Assembly (NCBI GenBank): GCA_902789245.1
Contig: CADAND010000010.1
Span: 73,323 to 137,322, forward strand
From: an uncultured Bacteroidia bacterium
GTDB lineage: Bacteria; Bacteroidota; Bacteroidia; Bacteroidales; UBA932
Direction of reading: 5' to 3'
Length of the DNA: 64,000 bases
The position numbers and the translations under genes were made by a program. How positions within the stretch are numbered: position 1 is the stretch's first letter; the number at the start of each line of letters is the position of its first letter. The notes under the pieces were generated by a model. The model was not told the DNA's origin, did not search any database, and worked only from the letters and a program-made list of their open reading frames with translations. Positions 23,153 to 32,482 of the stretch are shown piece by piece.

Positions 23153-24807
23153 GCCTCGCCGGGTTTGAGCGACCGGGCCACGGCCTCGGCCACGTTGATG
23201 CCGTCCAGTGCGCTGGACACGATGCCGCCCGCATAGCCAGCGCCTTCCCCGCAAGGGAAGATGCCCGGCAGCGAGACGTACTCAAGCGTCTCGGGGTCGC
23301 GCGGGATGCGGACCGGCGAGGAGGTGCGGGATTCGACGCCGAGCAGCAGCGCGGCATTCGTATAGTAGTTGCGCATTTTCACGCGCGGGAAAGCTTTCTG
23401 GAGGCGCTGGGCCACGTGCGGCGGCAGGATTTCGTGCAGCGGGGCGCTCACCACGCCGGGGTGGTAACTGGTCGGAGGCATCGTCTTGGACACTTTGCCG
23501 AGGCAGAAATCCTCCATGCGCTGCGCCGGCGCGGTCATCGGGTTGGTCGCGCCCAGCGCCTGCGCGCAATCATACATCTTGCGCTCGACTGCGTGCTGGA
23601 AATCCATCAGCTTGAAAGGGCCCTCGCCGGGCACATCGTCCGGCTCGATCTGGACCACGACGCCCGCGTTGGCGAACTTGCCGCTGCGCCCGGAATTGGA
23701 CATGCCGTTCAGCACGACGGTCTGCTCCTCGGTCGAAGACGGCACCAGGACGCCGCCGGGGCACATACAGAAGGAGAACACGCCGCGTCCGTCCACCTGC
23801 TCGACGAAGGAGTACTCCGCCGCCGGCACGCCCGGCTTCCACTGGCCGTGGTACTGGCACCAGTTGATCTTCTCCTGCGGATGCTCCACGCGTACGCCCA
23901 TCGCGAAGCCTTTCGCCTCGAGCGCCCCGCCCATCCCGGCCAGCATCTCGTACACGTCGCGGGCGGAATGTCCCGTCGCCAGAATCACCCGCCGCGCCTT
24001 GTATTCCTTCCCGTCCGCCGTCTTGATCACCATTTCCGCCACTTCATCGGCCGAATCGGGGGTCGCCCCGGAAAACCGTGCCACCCTCGGCATCGAAAGA
24101 GGGAGGGGCCCATCGCAAGATGGGAGGGGTCCGGCGCAGCCGGACGTTTTCAGGGGCGAGCCCCCGATCGGCGAAGCGGCGGAAACCGAGATGACTTTCG
24201 AATTGAAATGGTATTCACCGCCCTGGGCGATGATGAAGTTGCGGATGTTCTCCACGATGACCGGCAGTTTATCAGAGCCGATGTGCGGATGCGCATCGAT
24301 GAGGATGTCCTTCGAAGCGCCGAACTTCACCAGCTGGTGCAGCACCTCGCGCAGGTCGCCCCGCTTGGACGAACGCGTATAGAGTTTGCCGTCGGAGAAG
24401 GCGCCCGCGCCCCCCTCGCCATAACAGTAATTCGAATCGGGATCGACGACGCCGTCGCGCGAGAGTTTCGCCATATCGAACTTGCGCGCGTGCACGTCCT
24501 TGCCGCGCTCCAGCACGACGGGCTTGAGTCCGAGCGTCAGGAGCTTGAGCGCGGCGAACATGCCGGCCGGACCGGCGCCCACGACGACCACCGGCTCGGC
24601 ATCGTGGACGTCGAGGTACTCCGGCAGCGCGTAGGGCACGTACTCCTCGCCGGGCCCGTACGCCTCGTACTGATAGCGCCAGACCGACTCCTTGCGCGCA
24701 TCGACAGAGCGCTTCTTCAGCACCCATTTCATGCCGCCGGCCTTGGCCTCGATCTCCTTGAGACGCGGTTCCCGCGTGAGCGGGCAGACAACTTCAAACT
24801 CCTTCAT
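23149..24807 (-). CDS. FAD-dependent dehydrogenase (COG2509-like) with an in-frame repeat insertion
   Basis: A 552-residue flavoprotein. After an N-terminal domain of about 70 residues, the FAD motif VVVGAGPAGMFAAL appears. It is followed by YCYGEGGAGAFSDGKL, typical of this uncharacterised dehydrogenase family, and by the C-terminal GIFPCGEGAGYAGGIVSSA. Residues about 217-248 derive from a palindromic element (24064-24158), in the opposite orientation from its relative in the 14-16 kb flavoprotein gene. The family sequence continues on both sides (NSKVISVSAA and EMVIKTADGKEYKARRVILA). The gene starts 7 bases after the tsaD stop. Confidence 0.9.
   Translation of the reverse strand: MKEFEVVCPLTREPRLKEIEAKAGGMKWVLKKRSVDARKESVWRYQYEAYGPGEEYVPYALPEYLDVHDAEPVVVVGAGPAGMFAALKLLTLGLKPVVLERGKDVHARKFDMAKLSRDGVVDPDSNYCYGEGGAGAFSDGKLYTRSSKRGDLREVLHQLVKFGASKDILIDAHPHIGSDKLPVIVENIRNFIIAQGGEYHFNSKVISVSAASPIGGSPLKTSGCAGPLPSCDGPLPLSMPRVARFSGATPDSADEVAEMVIKTADGKEYKARRVILATGHSARDVYEMLAGMGGALEAKGFAMGVRVEHPQEKINWCQYHGQWKPGVPAAEYSFVEQVDGRGVFSFCMCPGGVLVPSSTEEQTVVLNGMSNSGRSGKFANAGVVVQIEPDDVPGEGPFKLMDFQHAVERKMYDCAQALGATNPMTAPAQRMEDFCLGKVSKTMPPTSYHPGVVSAPLHEILPPHVAQRLQKAFPRVKMRNYYTNAALLLGVESRTSSPVRIPRDPETLEYVSLPGIFPCGEGAGYAGGIVSSALDGINVAEAVARSLKPGEA
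24064..24158. repeat. Palindromic element copy B, inside a FAD dehydrogenase gene
   Basis: About 95 bp. The ends CGCCCCGGAAAACC and, on the other strand, CGCCCCTGAAAACG are inverted repeats. It shares GCCACCCTCGG, AGAGGGAGGGGCCC, GGGAGGGGTCCGGCGCAGCC and GGACGTTTT with copy A, but has only about 10 bases in the centre where copy A has 60. The host frame is open throughout. Confidence 0.8.
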
Positions 24808-24813
24808 AATCAA

Positions 24814-25836
24814 CTAGAAATCGGACATCCTGGAGACAGGGGCCACATCCAGCGGCGTACGCTCCCCGGCCAGGTAATGATAGTATCCGGCGATGGCGAT
24901 CATCGCCGCATTGTCGGTCGTAAACTTGAATTCCGGCAGGTAGGTGTTCCAGCCGCGCTTGCGGCCCTCGGCCTCGATCCGGGCGCGCAGCCCGCTGTTG
25001 GCGGAAACGCCGCCCCCGATGGTCACCTCCCGGATGCCGGTCTGCTTCGCGGCCTTGACCAGCTTGTCGAGCAGGATATCGATCAGCGTCTTCTGGAAGG
25101 AAGCGCACAGGTCCTCCTTGTTCTTCTCCAGGAAATCCGGATCCTTCGCCATCTCGTCGCGGACGAAATACAGCAGCGAAGTCTTCACGCCGCTGAAGCT
25201 GTAGTCCAGCCCCTCGATATGCGGCTTGGTGAACTTGAACCGGGCCGGGTCGCCTTCCTTGGCGAGCCGGTCAATAACCGGGCCGCCGGGATAGCCCAGC
25301 CCCAACATCTTGGAGCATTTGTCGAAGGCCTCCCCCACCGCGTCGTCGATGGTCTGGCCCAGGATCTCGAAGTGGAGCGGATCGTCCACGCGGACAATCT
25401 GAGAATTGCCGCCGCTGACCAGCAGGCAGAGATACGGGAACGCAGGCTCGCGCACCGGCTTGTCCGGCTGGCGGATGAAATCGGCCAGCAGGTGGCCCTG
25501 CAGGTGGTTCACCATCACGATGGGGATATCCAGCGCCAGGCCCATCGCCTTGGCGAAGGAAGTACCCACCAGCAGGGAGCCCAGCAGGCCCGGACCGCGC
25601 GTAAACGCGATAGCGGTCAGGTCCGAGGCCTTCACGCCCGCCCGGACGAGCGCCTCGCTCACCACCGGGACGATGTTCTGTTCGTGTGCACGCGACGCCA
25701 GCTCCGGGACCACCCCGCCGAAAGCGCGGTGAACGTCCTGGCTGGCAATGACATTCGAGAGGAGCCATCCGTCGCGGATGACGGCCGCCGAGGTGTCGTC
25801 GCAGGAAGATTCTATGCCGAGGATGATGTCTGCCAT
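24814..25836 (-). CDS. tsaD: tRNA N6-adenosine threonylcarbamoyltransferase TsaD
   Basis: Transfers the threonylcarbamoyl group to A37 of ANN-decoding tRNAs, working with TsaB and TsaE. The 340-residue protein shows LGIESSCDDTSAA at the N-terminus and the metal-binding histidines in VNHLQGHLLA. It also has LLVSGGNSQIV and the C-terminal GGGVSANSGLR and TDNAAMIA of the ASKHA ATP-binding fold. The length is normal. The start at MADII follows a promoter box by 19 bases. Confidence 0.97.
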   Translation of the reverse strand: MADIILGIESSCDDTSAAVIRDGWLLSNVIASQDVHRAFGGVVPELASRAHEQNIVPVVSEALVRAGVKASDLTAIAFTRGPGLLGSLLVGTSFAKAMGLALDIPIVMVNHLQGHLLADFIRQPDKPVREPAFPYLCLLVSGGNSQIVRVDDPLHFEILGQTIDDAVGEAFDKCSKMLGLGYPGGPVIDRLAKEGDPARFKFTKPHIEGLDYSFSGVKTSLLYFVRDEMAKDPDFLEKNKEDLCASFQKTLIDILLDKLVKAAKQTGIREVTIGGGVSANSGLRARIEAEGRKRGWNTYLPEFKFTTDNAAMIAIAGYYHYLAGERTPLDVAPVSRMSDF

Positions 25837-25855
25837 CTGGATCGTTATTATTCGG

Positions 25856-25863
25856 CAAAGATA
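25856..25863 (-). promoter_or_regulatory. Promoter -7 box for tsaD
   Basis: TATCTTTG on the minus strand, 19 bases before the tsaD start. Confidence 0.55.
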
Positions 25864-25912
25864 GTAATTATTCCCGTAGGCGCGCATATATGGAAATAAG
25901 CGGGGAAATTAC

Positions 25913-25920
25913 TATATTTG
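25913..25920 (+). promoter_or_regulatory. Promoter -7 box for tamB
   Basis: TATATTTG, 16 bases before the tamB ATG and divergent from the tsaD promoter. Confidence 0.6.
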
Positions 25921-25936
25921 TAGATTACAAAAAGGC

Positions 25937-28900
25937 ATGTACAGGAAAAGGGGATATATCATCGCGCGCATGGTCGGTTTGCTGGCCGTGCTGCTGATGG
26001 CGTTTTTCGTTGCCATCCAGACGCCGCTGGTCCAGACCCGCCTGTCCAAAATAGGCCTCAATCAGCTCGTTGCCATCATGGACGGCCGCGTGCAGTACGA
26101 CGAACTCAAGGTCATGACCTCCGGCGTGATCGTCGTCCGCAACCTCAAACTGATCGACACGAATCCCTACTCGGAGGACGTCAACGGCCGCGGCTGGGCC
26201 CCGGTGGACACCGTCGCGCAGATCAACACCCTGACGGCCACGTTCAGCCTGTCGGGCCTGTTCCGCAAGGAAGGCCTGCACATGGGGCGCGTCACCATCG
26301 AAGGCGGCAGCTTCCACCTGGTCAGCGAGCCCGGCGAAGAGTACCACGACAACCTCTCCCGCATCTTCCACCTGAAAGCCACCGACGCACCGCCGTCCCG
26401 GGACAAGCTGTTTGATGTCAAGAAGCTGCGCGTCAAGGACTTCCGCTTCCAGATGAACAGTTTCCTGCCCGACCGCGGCACCTACAAGGGATTCGGCGTC
26501 AACTTCGACGACCTGGACATCACCGTGGACTTCACGGCCTACAAGTTCGCCCTCGCCGACGCCAAGATACGCGGCGACATCGAGCGCCTGGCCGCCCGGG
26601 AGAAGTCCGGCTACGAGATCAAGAACTTCTCGTCCAGTTGCGAGTTCGGATTCGTGGACGGCGCCCTGTTCGAGGACGTCGTGCTGCGCGACGCCTGGTC
26701 GGACATCCACCTCCGCACCCTGGCCCTGAAATACGATTCCACCAAGGATCTCGGCGACTTCGTCAACCTGGTGCCCATCACGTGCGACCTGCAGCGCTCC
26801 CGCTGCGCCCTGCAGACGCTGGCCTACTTCTCCGGATCCTTTATCGACAGCCCGACGGTCATGGAAATCCGGCGCGGCCACGTGGAGGGCCCGGTGCGCG
26901 ACCTGACCGTCGAGCGCCTGATCTTCAACGAAGCCTACTCGGGCGTCTCCTCCACCGCGAACGCCCACATCACGGGCCTGCCCGACATTCAGGAGGCCAC
27001 GCTGGACGCCCAACTCCAGGACCTGACGGGCACGACGACCGCCTTCTCGCGTTTCCTCGGCGGCCTCACCCCCGACAAGCCCGCCCCGGATTTCAGCTCC
27101 ATCGCACACAATATCCCGCTGACCCTCCAGGTCACGGCAACGGGCCCGTTCAACGACCTGGACCTCGATATCCAGACGATGAGCCCTTCCGGCTCGTTCA
27201 ACCTCACCGGATCCATCCGCAACGCGGTGGACCCGCTCCGCCCGATCGACCTCGCGCTGAACCTGGCCACCCACGAACTGGACCTCGGGGACATCCTGGG
27301 TGTCGACGTCCTGGGCACGGCCACCCTGCATACCCGCGTCCATGCTGTCCTCGCCGATGGCGGCGGCCTGCCGGACGCCACCCTGGATTCCCTGGTCATC
27401 GACCGCATCCACGCCCTCGGGCATGAGCTCCACCATATCCGCCTCAGCGGCTCGCTGCAGGACGGCACCGCCAACGGACACATCCAGAGCAGCGATCCCC
27501 TGCTGCGCCTCGACCTGACCGCCCTGGCGGACCTGACGCCGAAAAGCGGCCGGGCCCACTACCGCGTGGACGGGCAGATTGCGGACGCCAACCTCGCCGC
27601 CCTCGGCTTCGATGCCGGCGGAAAGCTGTCCCGCGCCGCCGCCGACCTGCATGCGGACCTGGTCCGGACCGGTGAGCGCTTCGACGGCAGCGTCCGCCTG
27701 GAGGGGACCCGCCTGGACAACAAGGAAGGCACGCACCGGCTCGGCGACATGCAGGTCAACGCCCGCACGGACGGAGATTGGCAGGAAATCCATTTCAACG
27801 CACCTTTCCTGGAAGCGCGCTTCCAGGGCGACCGCCCGGTCACGAAATTCGCCCGCGACCTGCAGGAGATTACCCTGCGCCGCGATCTCACGGCCCTGTT
27901 TACGGACGAATTTGAGCTGCAGGGCTGCGGCAATTACAGCCTGGACGCCATCTTCCACGACACACGTGAACTCCTGTCGGTCTTCGCGCCCGGCGCCTAC
28001 ATCGCCGACAACACGGCCCTCTCCCTCTCCACGACGGATCAGGGCCAGCTCAACGGCCGCATCAATTCGGACCGCATCGCCTTCGGCAAGAATTACCTCC
28101 GGAACATCGACTTCCTCTTCGACAACCGGAACGGGGCGCTCCTCGCCCATGTCATCAGCTCCGAGCTGCGCGCCGGCACCCTGGCGATGCTCAACCCCAC
28201 CATCACGCTCGGCGCGGACGACAACCTCCTTTCCATGGGCGTCCATTATGACAATTTCTCCGGCACCGGCGGAGAAGCCACCGTCAACCTGGAAGGCCGG
28301 ATGTACCGGGATGAACAGGACGGCGAGCTGGTCATCCAGGCCCACCCGGTCGGTTCCTACATCATGGCCGGAGAAGACACCTGGACCTTCGCGCCCGCCG
28401 ACATCATCAAGCACGGCCAGGACATCCGCCTGGACCATTTCCTGATCAGCAACGGAGCGCAGCAGCTGCTGGTGGACGGCGGCTTCTCGCCGCGCCGCAA
28501 AGATACGCTCGCCCTGCACATGGACCGGTTCGACCTGGCGCTCGTGAACCAGTTCCTGCCGGCACAGTTCGCCCTGGAGGGCCTGATGAACGGCCAGGCC
28601 GTCGTCACCTCCGGCCCGGACAAGTCCATGGGCATGCTGATGGACTTCCGGATCGACACCCTGCGCCTTTCCGGCACGGATGCGGGCAACATGACCCTTT
28701 CCAGCCAGTGGCAGAACGAAGGCAAAGAGCTCGGCATCAGCCTGGTGGACCTTATCGACGGCCGGGAGGCCCTCCGCATCGGCGGCAGCTATTTCCTGCA
28801 GGAGAAACGCCTGGATCTCCAGGCCGGCATGGAGCGCTTCCCGCTGGCCGTGGCCTCGGCCTTCCTGCCCGACGTCGTCTCGGAGCTGGACGGCGGCCTC

Positions 28901-30520
28901 AGCGGCCACGTCAGCCTGACCGGCCCGACGGACGACCTCGTCCCCCACAGTGACGACCTGTACCTTGACGACGCCCACGCCCTGATCGGGCTCACCGGTG
29001 TCGCCTACACCATCAGCGGTCCGCTCCGGGTGGACAAGACCGGCGCCTACCTGGAACACGTGGCCGTCCGGGACGACAGCGGCGGCAGCATGACCGTCGA
29101 CGGCGGCCTGCTCTATGAACACCTGAAGGATTTCTCCCTCGACAGCCGCGTACAGCTCAGCAACCTGAAGGTCCTGGATGCGCAGGAGCGGCCGGGCGTA
29201 CCCTACTACGGCTACCTGCGCGCCTCCGGCACGGCCAACGCCCGCGGCCCGCTGACGGCTCTCGTCATCGATGCGGACGTCAGCACCTCCGGCGACGGCG
29301 AAGTACATATTTCCCCGTCCGCCAGCTCCGACGCCTCCTCGGGCAGCAGCCACCAGCTGCTGACCTTCACGGAGCCGCGGCGCGAACTCGACCCTTACGA
29401 GGAAATGCTGGCCAGCCTCAAGAAGAAGGACGTCACCCCCGCTGACATCACCATCCGCGGACGTGTGAACATCCAGCCGGCCGTCCGCGCCTATGTGGAA
29501 ATCGACAAGGAAGCCGGCAACGTGGCGTCCGTCAACGGCCAGGGCACCGTAACCCTCACCCTGCGCCCGTCCCGGGCCATTTTTGACCTGAACGGCGACT
29601 ACAACATCAGCGAGGGAACCTACCAATTCGTCCTCCCGGGCCTCCTGTCCAAGAACTTTACCGTCCAGCGCGGCAGCTCCGTCAAATTCAACGGCGACGT
29701 GAAGAACACCGAACTGGACATCAACGCCACCTACGGCCTGCGGGCCTCGCTGGACCCCATGCTCGGCACGGGCAACCTGTCACGCCGCCCGGTTGACTGC
29801 GTCATCAACGTGGGCGACCGCCTGCGCGCACCCAAGCTCAACCTTTCCATTGACGTGCCGGACCTGGATCCGACCACGCGCATGGCCGTCGAATCGGCCC
29901 TGAGCACGAGCGACAAAGTCCAGAAGCAGTTCGTCTCCCTCCTGCTGCTCGGTACCTTCATGCCCGACGAGAACTCCGGCGTCTTCAACCAGACCGCCCT
30001 GCTCTATTCCAACGTGATGGAAATCATGTCCGGCCAGCTCAACAAGATTCTCCAGCGTTTCAAGATTCCCGTCGATGTGGGATTCGGCTATCAGGAAATG
30101 CGTACGGGCGAGAACCTGTTCGACATCTCCGTGTCCACCGAGCTCTTCGACAGCCGCGTCATCCTCAGCGGAAACTTCGGTAACCGCCGCTACTCGACCG
30201 GTAGCGCCGGCGGTGACTTCTCCGGCGACGTCGACCTGCAGGTCAGACTCGACGAAGAGGGCAAATTCCGCCTCACCGTCTTCTCCCACTCCGCCGACGA
30301 GTTCACGAGCTACCTCGACTTCTCGCAGCGGAACGGCATCGGCGTCAGCTTCCAGAAAGAATACAAGTCCTTCGCGGACTTCACCCGCAGCCTGTTCATC
30401 CCCAGGAAGAAACGCGCGCAACTCGACGAGTTGGAAGCGGAGAAGTTCGCCGAACAAGTCATTATCAATATCGAAGATGAATCCGGGGAAACTGTACCTG
30501 ATTCCGACACCGCTCGGTGA
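25937..30520 (+). CDS. tamB: TamB-like translocation and assembly module protein
   Basis: A 1527-residue AsmA-like inner-membrane-anchored protein that spans the periplasm and is linked to outer-membrane assembly or phospholipid transport. One N-terminal membrane segment (residues about 12-28, GLLAVLLMAFFVAI) is followed by a very long beta-rich repeat region. The C-terminal DUF490/TamB domain starts around residue 1150 and includes GTVTLTLRPSRAIFDLNG, EGTYQFVLPG and a terminal segment with VILSGNFGNRRYS. Its last 44 bases overlap the following methylase gene. No TamA gene is present in the window. Confidence 0.92.
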   Translation: MYRKRGYIIARMVGLLAVLLMAFFVAIQTPLVQTRLSKIGLNQLVAIMDGRVQYDELKVMTSGVIVVRNLKLIDTNPYSEDVNGRGWAPVDTVAQINTLTATFSLSGLFRKEGLHMGRVTIEGGSFHLVSEPGEEYHDNLSRIFHLKATDAPPSRDKLFDVKKLRVKDFRFQMNSFLPDRGTYKGFGVNFDDLDITVDFTAYKFALADAKIRGDIERLAAREKSGYEIKNFSSSCEFGFVDGALFEDVVLRDAWSDIHLRTLALKYDSTKDLGDFVNLVPITCDLQRSRCALQTLAYFSGSFIDSPTVMEIRRGHVEGPVRDLTVERLIFNEAYSGVSSTANAHITGLPDIQEATLDAQLQDLTGTTTAFSRFLGGLTPDKPAPDFSSIAHNIPLTLQVTATGPFNDLDLDIQTMSPSGSFNLTGSIRNAVDPLRPIDLALNLATHELDLGDILGVDVLGTATLHTRVHAVLADGGGLPDATLDSLVIDRIHALGHELHHIRLSGSLQDGTANGHIQSSDPLLRLDLTALADLTPKSGRAHYRVDGQIADANLAALGFDAGGKLSRAAADLHADLVRTGERFDGSVRLEGTRLDNKEGTHRLGDMQVNARTDGDWQEIHFNAPFLEARFQGDRPVTKFARDLQEITLRRDLTALFTDEFELQGCGNYSLDAIFHDTRELLSVFAPGAYIADNTALSLSTTDQGQLNGRINSDRIAFGKNYLRNIDFLFDNRNGALLAHVISSELRAGTLAMLNPTITLGADDNLLSMGVHYDNFSGTGGEATVNLEGRMYRDEQDGELVIQAHPVGSYIMAGEDTWTFAPADIIKHGQDIRLDHFLISNGAQQLLVDGGFSPRRKDTLALHMDRFDLALVNQFLPAQFALEGLMNGQAVVTSGPDKSMGMLMDFRIDTLRLSGTDAGNMTLSSQWQNEGKELGISLVDLIDGREALRIGGSYFLQEKRLDLQAGMERFPLAVASAFLPDVVSELDGGLSGHVSLTGPTDDLVPHSDDLYLDDAHALIGLTGVAYTISGPLRVDKTGAYLEHVAVRDDSGGSMTVDGGLLYEHLKDFSLDSRVQLSNLKVLDAQERPGVPYYGYLRASGTANARGPLTALVIDADVSTSGDGEVHISPSASSDASSGSSHQLLTFTEPRRELDPYEEMLASLKKKDVTPADITIRGRVNIQPAVRAYVEIDKEAGNVASVNGQGTVTLTLRPSRAIFDLNGDYNISEGTYQFVLPGLLSKNFTVQRGSSVKFNGDVKNTELDINATYGLRASLDPMLGTGNLSRRPVDCVINVGDRLRAPKLNLSIDVPDLDPTTRMAVESALSTSDKVQKQFVSLLLLGTFMPDENSGVFNQTALLYSNVMEIMSGQLNKILQRFKIPVDVGFGYQEMRTGENLFDISVSTELFDSRVILSGNFGNRRYSTGSAGGDFSGDVDLQVRLDEEGKFRLTVFSHSADEFTSYLDFSQRNGIGVSFQKEYKSFADFTRSLFIPRKKRAQLDELEAEKFAEQVIINIEDESGETVPDSDTAR

Positions 30521-31202
30521 CACGGAACCGGCCGCATGCCTGCCGCAGAGCGTCCTGGAGACGGCCTGCGGCCTGCATTGTTTCGTCGTCGAGGAGCTTC
30601 GCACCGCGCGCCGCTTCCTGTCCCGCTACGGCCTGCGCGGCCACATCGACGAGCTGGATCTGCACGAACTCAACGAGCACACCACGCCGGCCGAGGTCGA
30701 GGCCCTGCTGCCCCTCTTTGACGGCCAGGACGTCGGCCTGATGTCCGAAGCCGGCCTGCCGGCCGTGGCCGACCCCGGCGCCGCGCTCGTGGCCCTGTGC
30801 CATCGTCACGGCATCGAGGTGGTCCCCCTGGTGGGTCCCTCCTCACTGATGCTCGCCTTGATGGGCTCCGGCCTGAACGGCCAGTCCTTCGCCTTCCGCG
30901 GCTACATCCCCGCCAAGACCGACGAGCGCCGCGCGGCGCTCAAAGAGCTGGAGAAACAGTCCCGCACCCTGAACCAGAGCCAGATCCTCATCGAGACGCC
31001 CTACCGCAACGACGCCCTGCTCGGCGACATGCTGCAGATGCTCTCCCCAGCCACGCAGCTCTGCATAGCTGCGGACATCACCCTTCCGACGCAGTTCATC
31101 CAGACAAAAACGGTCGCCCAGTGGCGCAAATACTGTCATCCTGAGCATAGCGAAGGATCTCCCATCGGCAAGCGCCCCTGCGTCTTTATCCTCCTCGCCT
31201 AG
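30477..31202 (+). CDS. RsmI-like SAM-dependent methyltransferase (short Bacteroidetes form)
   Basis: A tetrapyrrole-methylase-fold protein of 241 residues, related to RsmI, which methylates the ribose of C1402 in 16S rRNA. LYLIPTPLGD at the start, GLMSEAGLPAVADPGAALV (the SAM-binding GxPxxxDPG block) and VPLVGPSSLMLALMGSG are family motifs. It is shorter than E. coli RsmI (about 286), so it may be a paralog of different specificity. Near the C-terminus the ten residues CHPEHSEGSP are the translation of a dispersed DNA repeat, placed between QWRKY and KRPCVFILL, which are normally close together. The start overlaps the tamB end by 44 bases. Confidence 0.82.
   Translation: MNPGKLYLIPTPLGDTEPAACLPQSVLETACGLHCFVVEELRTARRFLSRYGLRGHIDELDLHELNEHTTPAEVEALLPLFDGQDVGLMSEAGLPAVADPGAALVALCHRHGIEVVPLVGPSSLMLALMGSGLNGQSFAFRGYIPAKTDERRAALKELEKQSRTLNQSQILIETPYRNDALLGDMLQMLSPATQLCIAADITLPTQFIQTKTVAQWRKYCHPEHSEGSPIGKRPCVFILLA
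31134..31163. repeat. Dispersed short repeat inside the methylase gene
   Basis: TGTCATCCTGAGCATAGCGA, continuing AGGATCTCCC, has the form of the CATCCTGAGC-GAAGGATC repeats common in Bacteroidetes intergenic DNA. Here it is translated as CHPEHSEGSP. The family call is from general knowledge; only one copy is in this window. Confidence 0.6.
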
Positions 31203-31205
31203 CCC

Positions 31206-32480
31206 ATGAAGATCGCACTGCTGACCCTGGGCTGCAAGCTCAATTTCGCCGAGACGGCGACCTACGAACGCGGCTTCCTCGCCGCGGGGCTGGAGGTCGT
31301 GCCCTGGGGCCAGGCGGCGGATGTGTGCCTGATCAATACCTGCTCCGTCACCGCCACGGCGGACAGCAAATCCCGCAACCTGGTGCGCAAGATGCACCGT
31401 CTCCATCCGGAGGCGCGCATCGTCGTGACCGGCTGCAGCGCCGAGCTGCGCCGCGCCGAGATCGAGCGGATCGAAGGCGTCTCGCGCGTCTTCGGCGCGA
31501 AGGAGAAAGGCCTGGTCGTCGCCGAGACGCTGGCGCTCCTGGGGCTGCCGGCAAACGAACCGGTCGCCGAAGCCCTAACCGCGCAGCAGTCGGTGTCGAC
31601 CGTATTTTCCGCATTTTCCGCGGCTGAAAGCCGCACCCGTGCGTTCTTGAAGGTACAAGACGGGTGCAACAACTTTTGCAAATACTGCACGGTCCCCTAC
31701 GCCCGGGGGGAAAGCCGCAACCTGCCCATCGCCGAGTGCGTGCGCAACGCGGAGAAGATCGCCGCCGAAGGCGTGCGTGAAATCGTGCTCACGGGCGTGA
31801 ATACGGGCGATTTCGGCCGGACGACCGGCGAATCGTTCCTCGACCTGCTCAAGGCCCTGAACGAAGTCGGAGGCATCGAGCGCTACCGCATCTCCAGCAT
31901 CGAGCCCAATCTCCTGACGGAGGAGATCGTGGACTGGATCGCGTCCGGGGCCAAGTTCCAGCCGCATTTTCACATTCCCCTCCAGACCGGCTCCGACGAG
32001 CTGCTGGAGCGCATGGGGCGCCACTACGACACGGCCTTCTTCGCGGAGCGAATCGAAATGATCCGCCGCAAGATGGAGCACCCGGGCGCGCCGAAGGTCT
32101 TCTTCGGCATCGACGTGATGGTCGGCCTGCCCGGCGAGACGCAGGCGCTGTTCAAGGAGACCTTCCAGTTCATCGAGCGCATCCACCCGGCCTTCATCCA
32201 CGTGTTCCCCTACTCGCGCCGTCCCGGCACACCCGCCGCGGACATGCCCGGCCAGGTGGACGAGACGACCAAGAAACACCGCGTGGCCGTGCTGGAGGAG
32301 CTCTGCCGCCACCTGCACGCGGATTTCCGCACGCAGAACCATGGCGTGCACGAGCGCGTGCTCTGGGAATCCACCGTCCACGACGGGATGATGGAAGGAT
32401 ATACCGGCAACTACATACGCCTCTCGAGGCCCTACGACCCGGCGCTCGTCGGCACGCTGACGGATATTGTAATAGATTGA
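31206..32480 (+). CDS. mtaB: tRNA (t6A37) methylthiotransferase MtaB
   Basis: Radical SAM enzyme that adds a methylthio group to t6A at position 37 of tRNA. The 424-residue protein has the N-terminal MTTase domain with cluster cysteines in LTLGCKLNFAE, INTCSVT and VVTGCSAE. The radical SAM motif CNNFCKYC follows near residue 155, and the middle domain is GVREIVLTGVNTGDFG. MtaB acts after TsaD, whose gene lies 5 kb away. It starts 3 bases after the methylase stop. Confidence 0.95.
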   Translation: MKIALLTLGCKLNFAETATYERGFLAAGLEVVPWGQAADVCLINTCSVTATADSKSRNLVRKMHRLHPEARIVVTGCSAELRRAEIERIEGVSRVFGAKEKGLVVAETLALLGLPANEPVAEALTAQQSVSTVFSAFSAAESRTRAFLKVQDGCNNFCKYCTVPYARGESRNLPIAECVRNAEKIAAEGVREIVLTGVNTGDFGRTTGESFLDLLKALNEVGGIERYRISSIEPNLLTEEIVDWIASGAKFQPHFHIPLQTGSDELLERMGRHYDTAFFAERIEMIRRKMEHPGAPKVFFGIDVMVGLPGETQALFKETFQFIERIHPAFIHVFPYSRRPGTPAADMPGQVDETTKKHRVAVLEELCRHLHADFRTQNHGVHERVLWESTVHDGMMEGYTGNYIRLSRPYDPALVGTLTDIVID

Positions 32481-32482
32481 TT

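Noticed and set aside
25925-29626. Open frame of 1233 codons on the minus strand opposite tamB
   Set aside because: It lies wholly antisense to a recognisable TamB protein and has the skewed composition expected from the complement of GC-rich coding DNA. No family motif was found.
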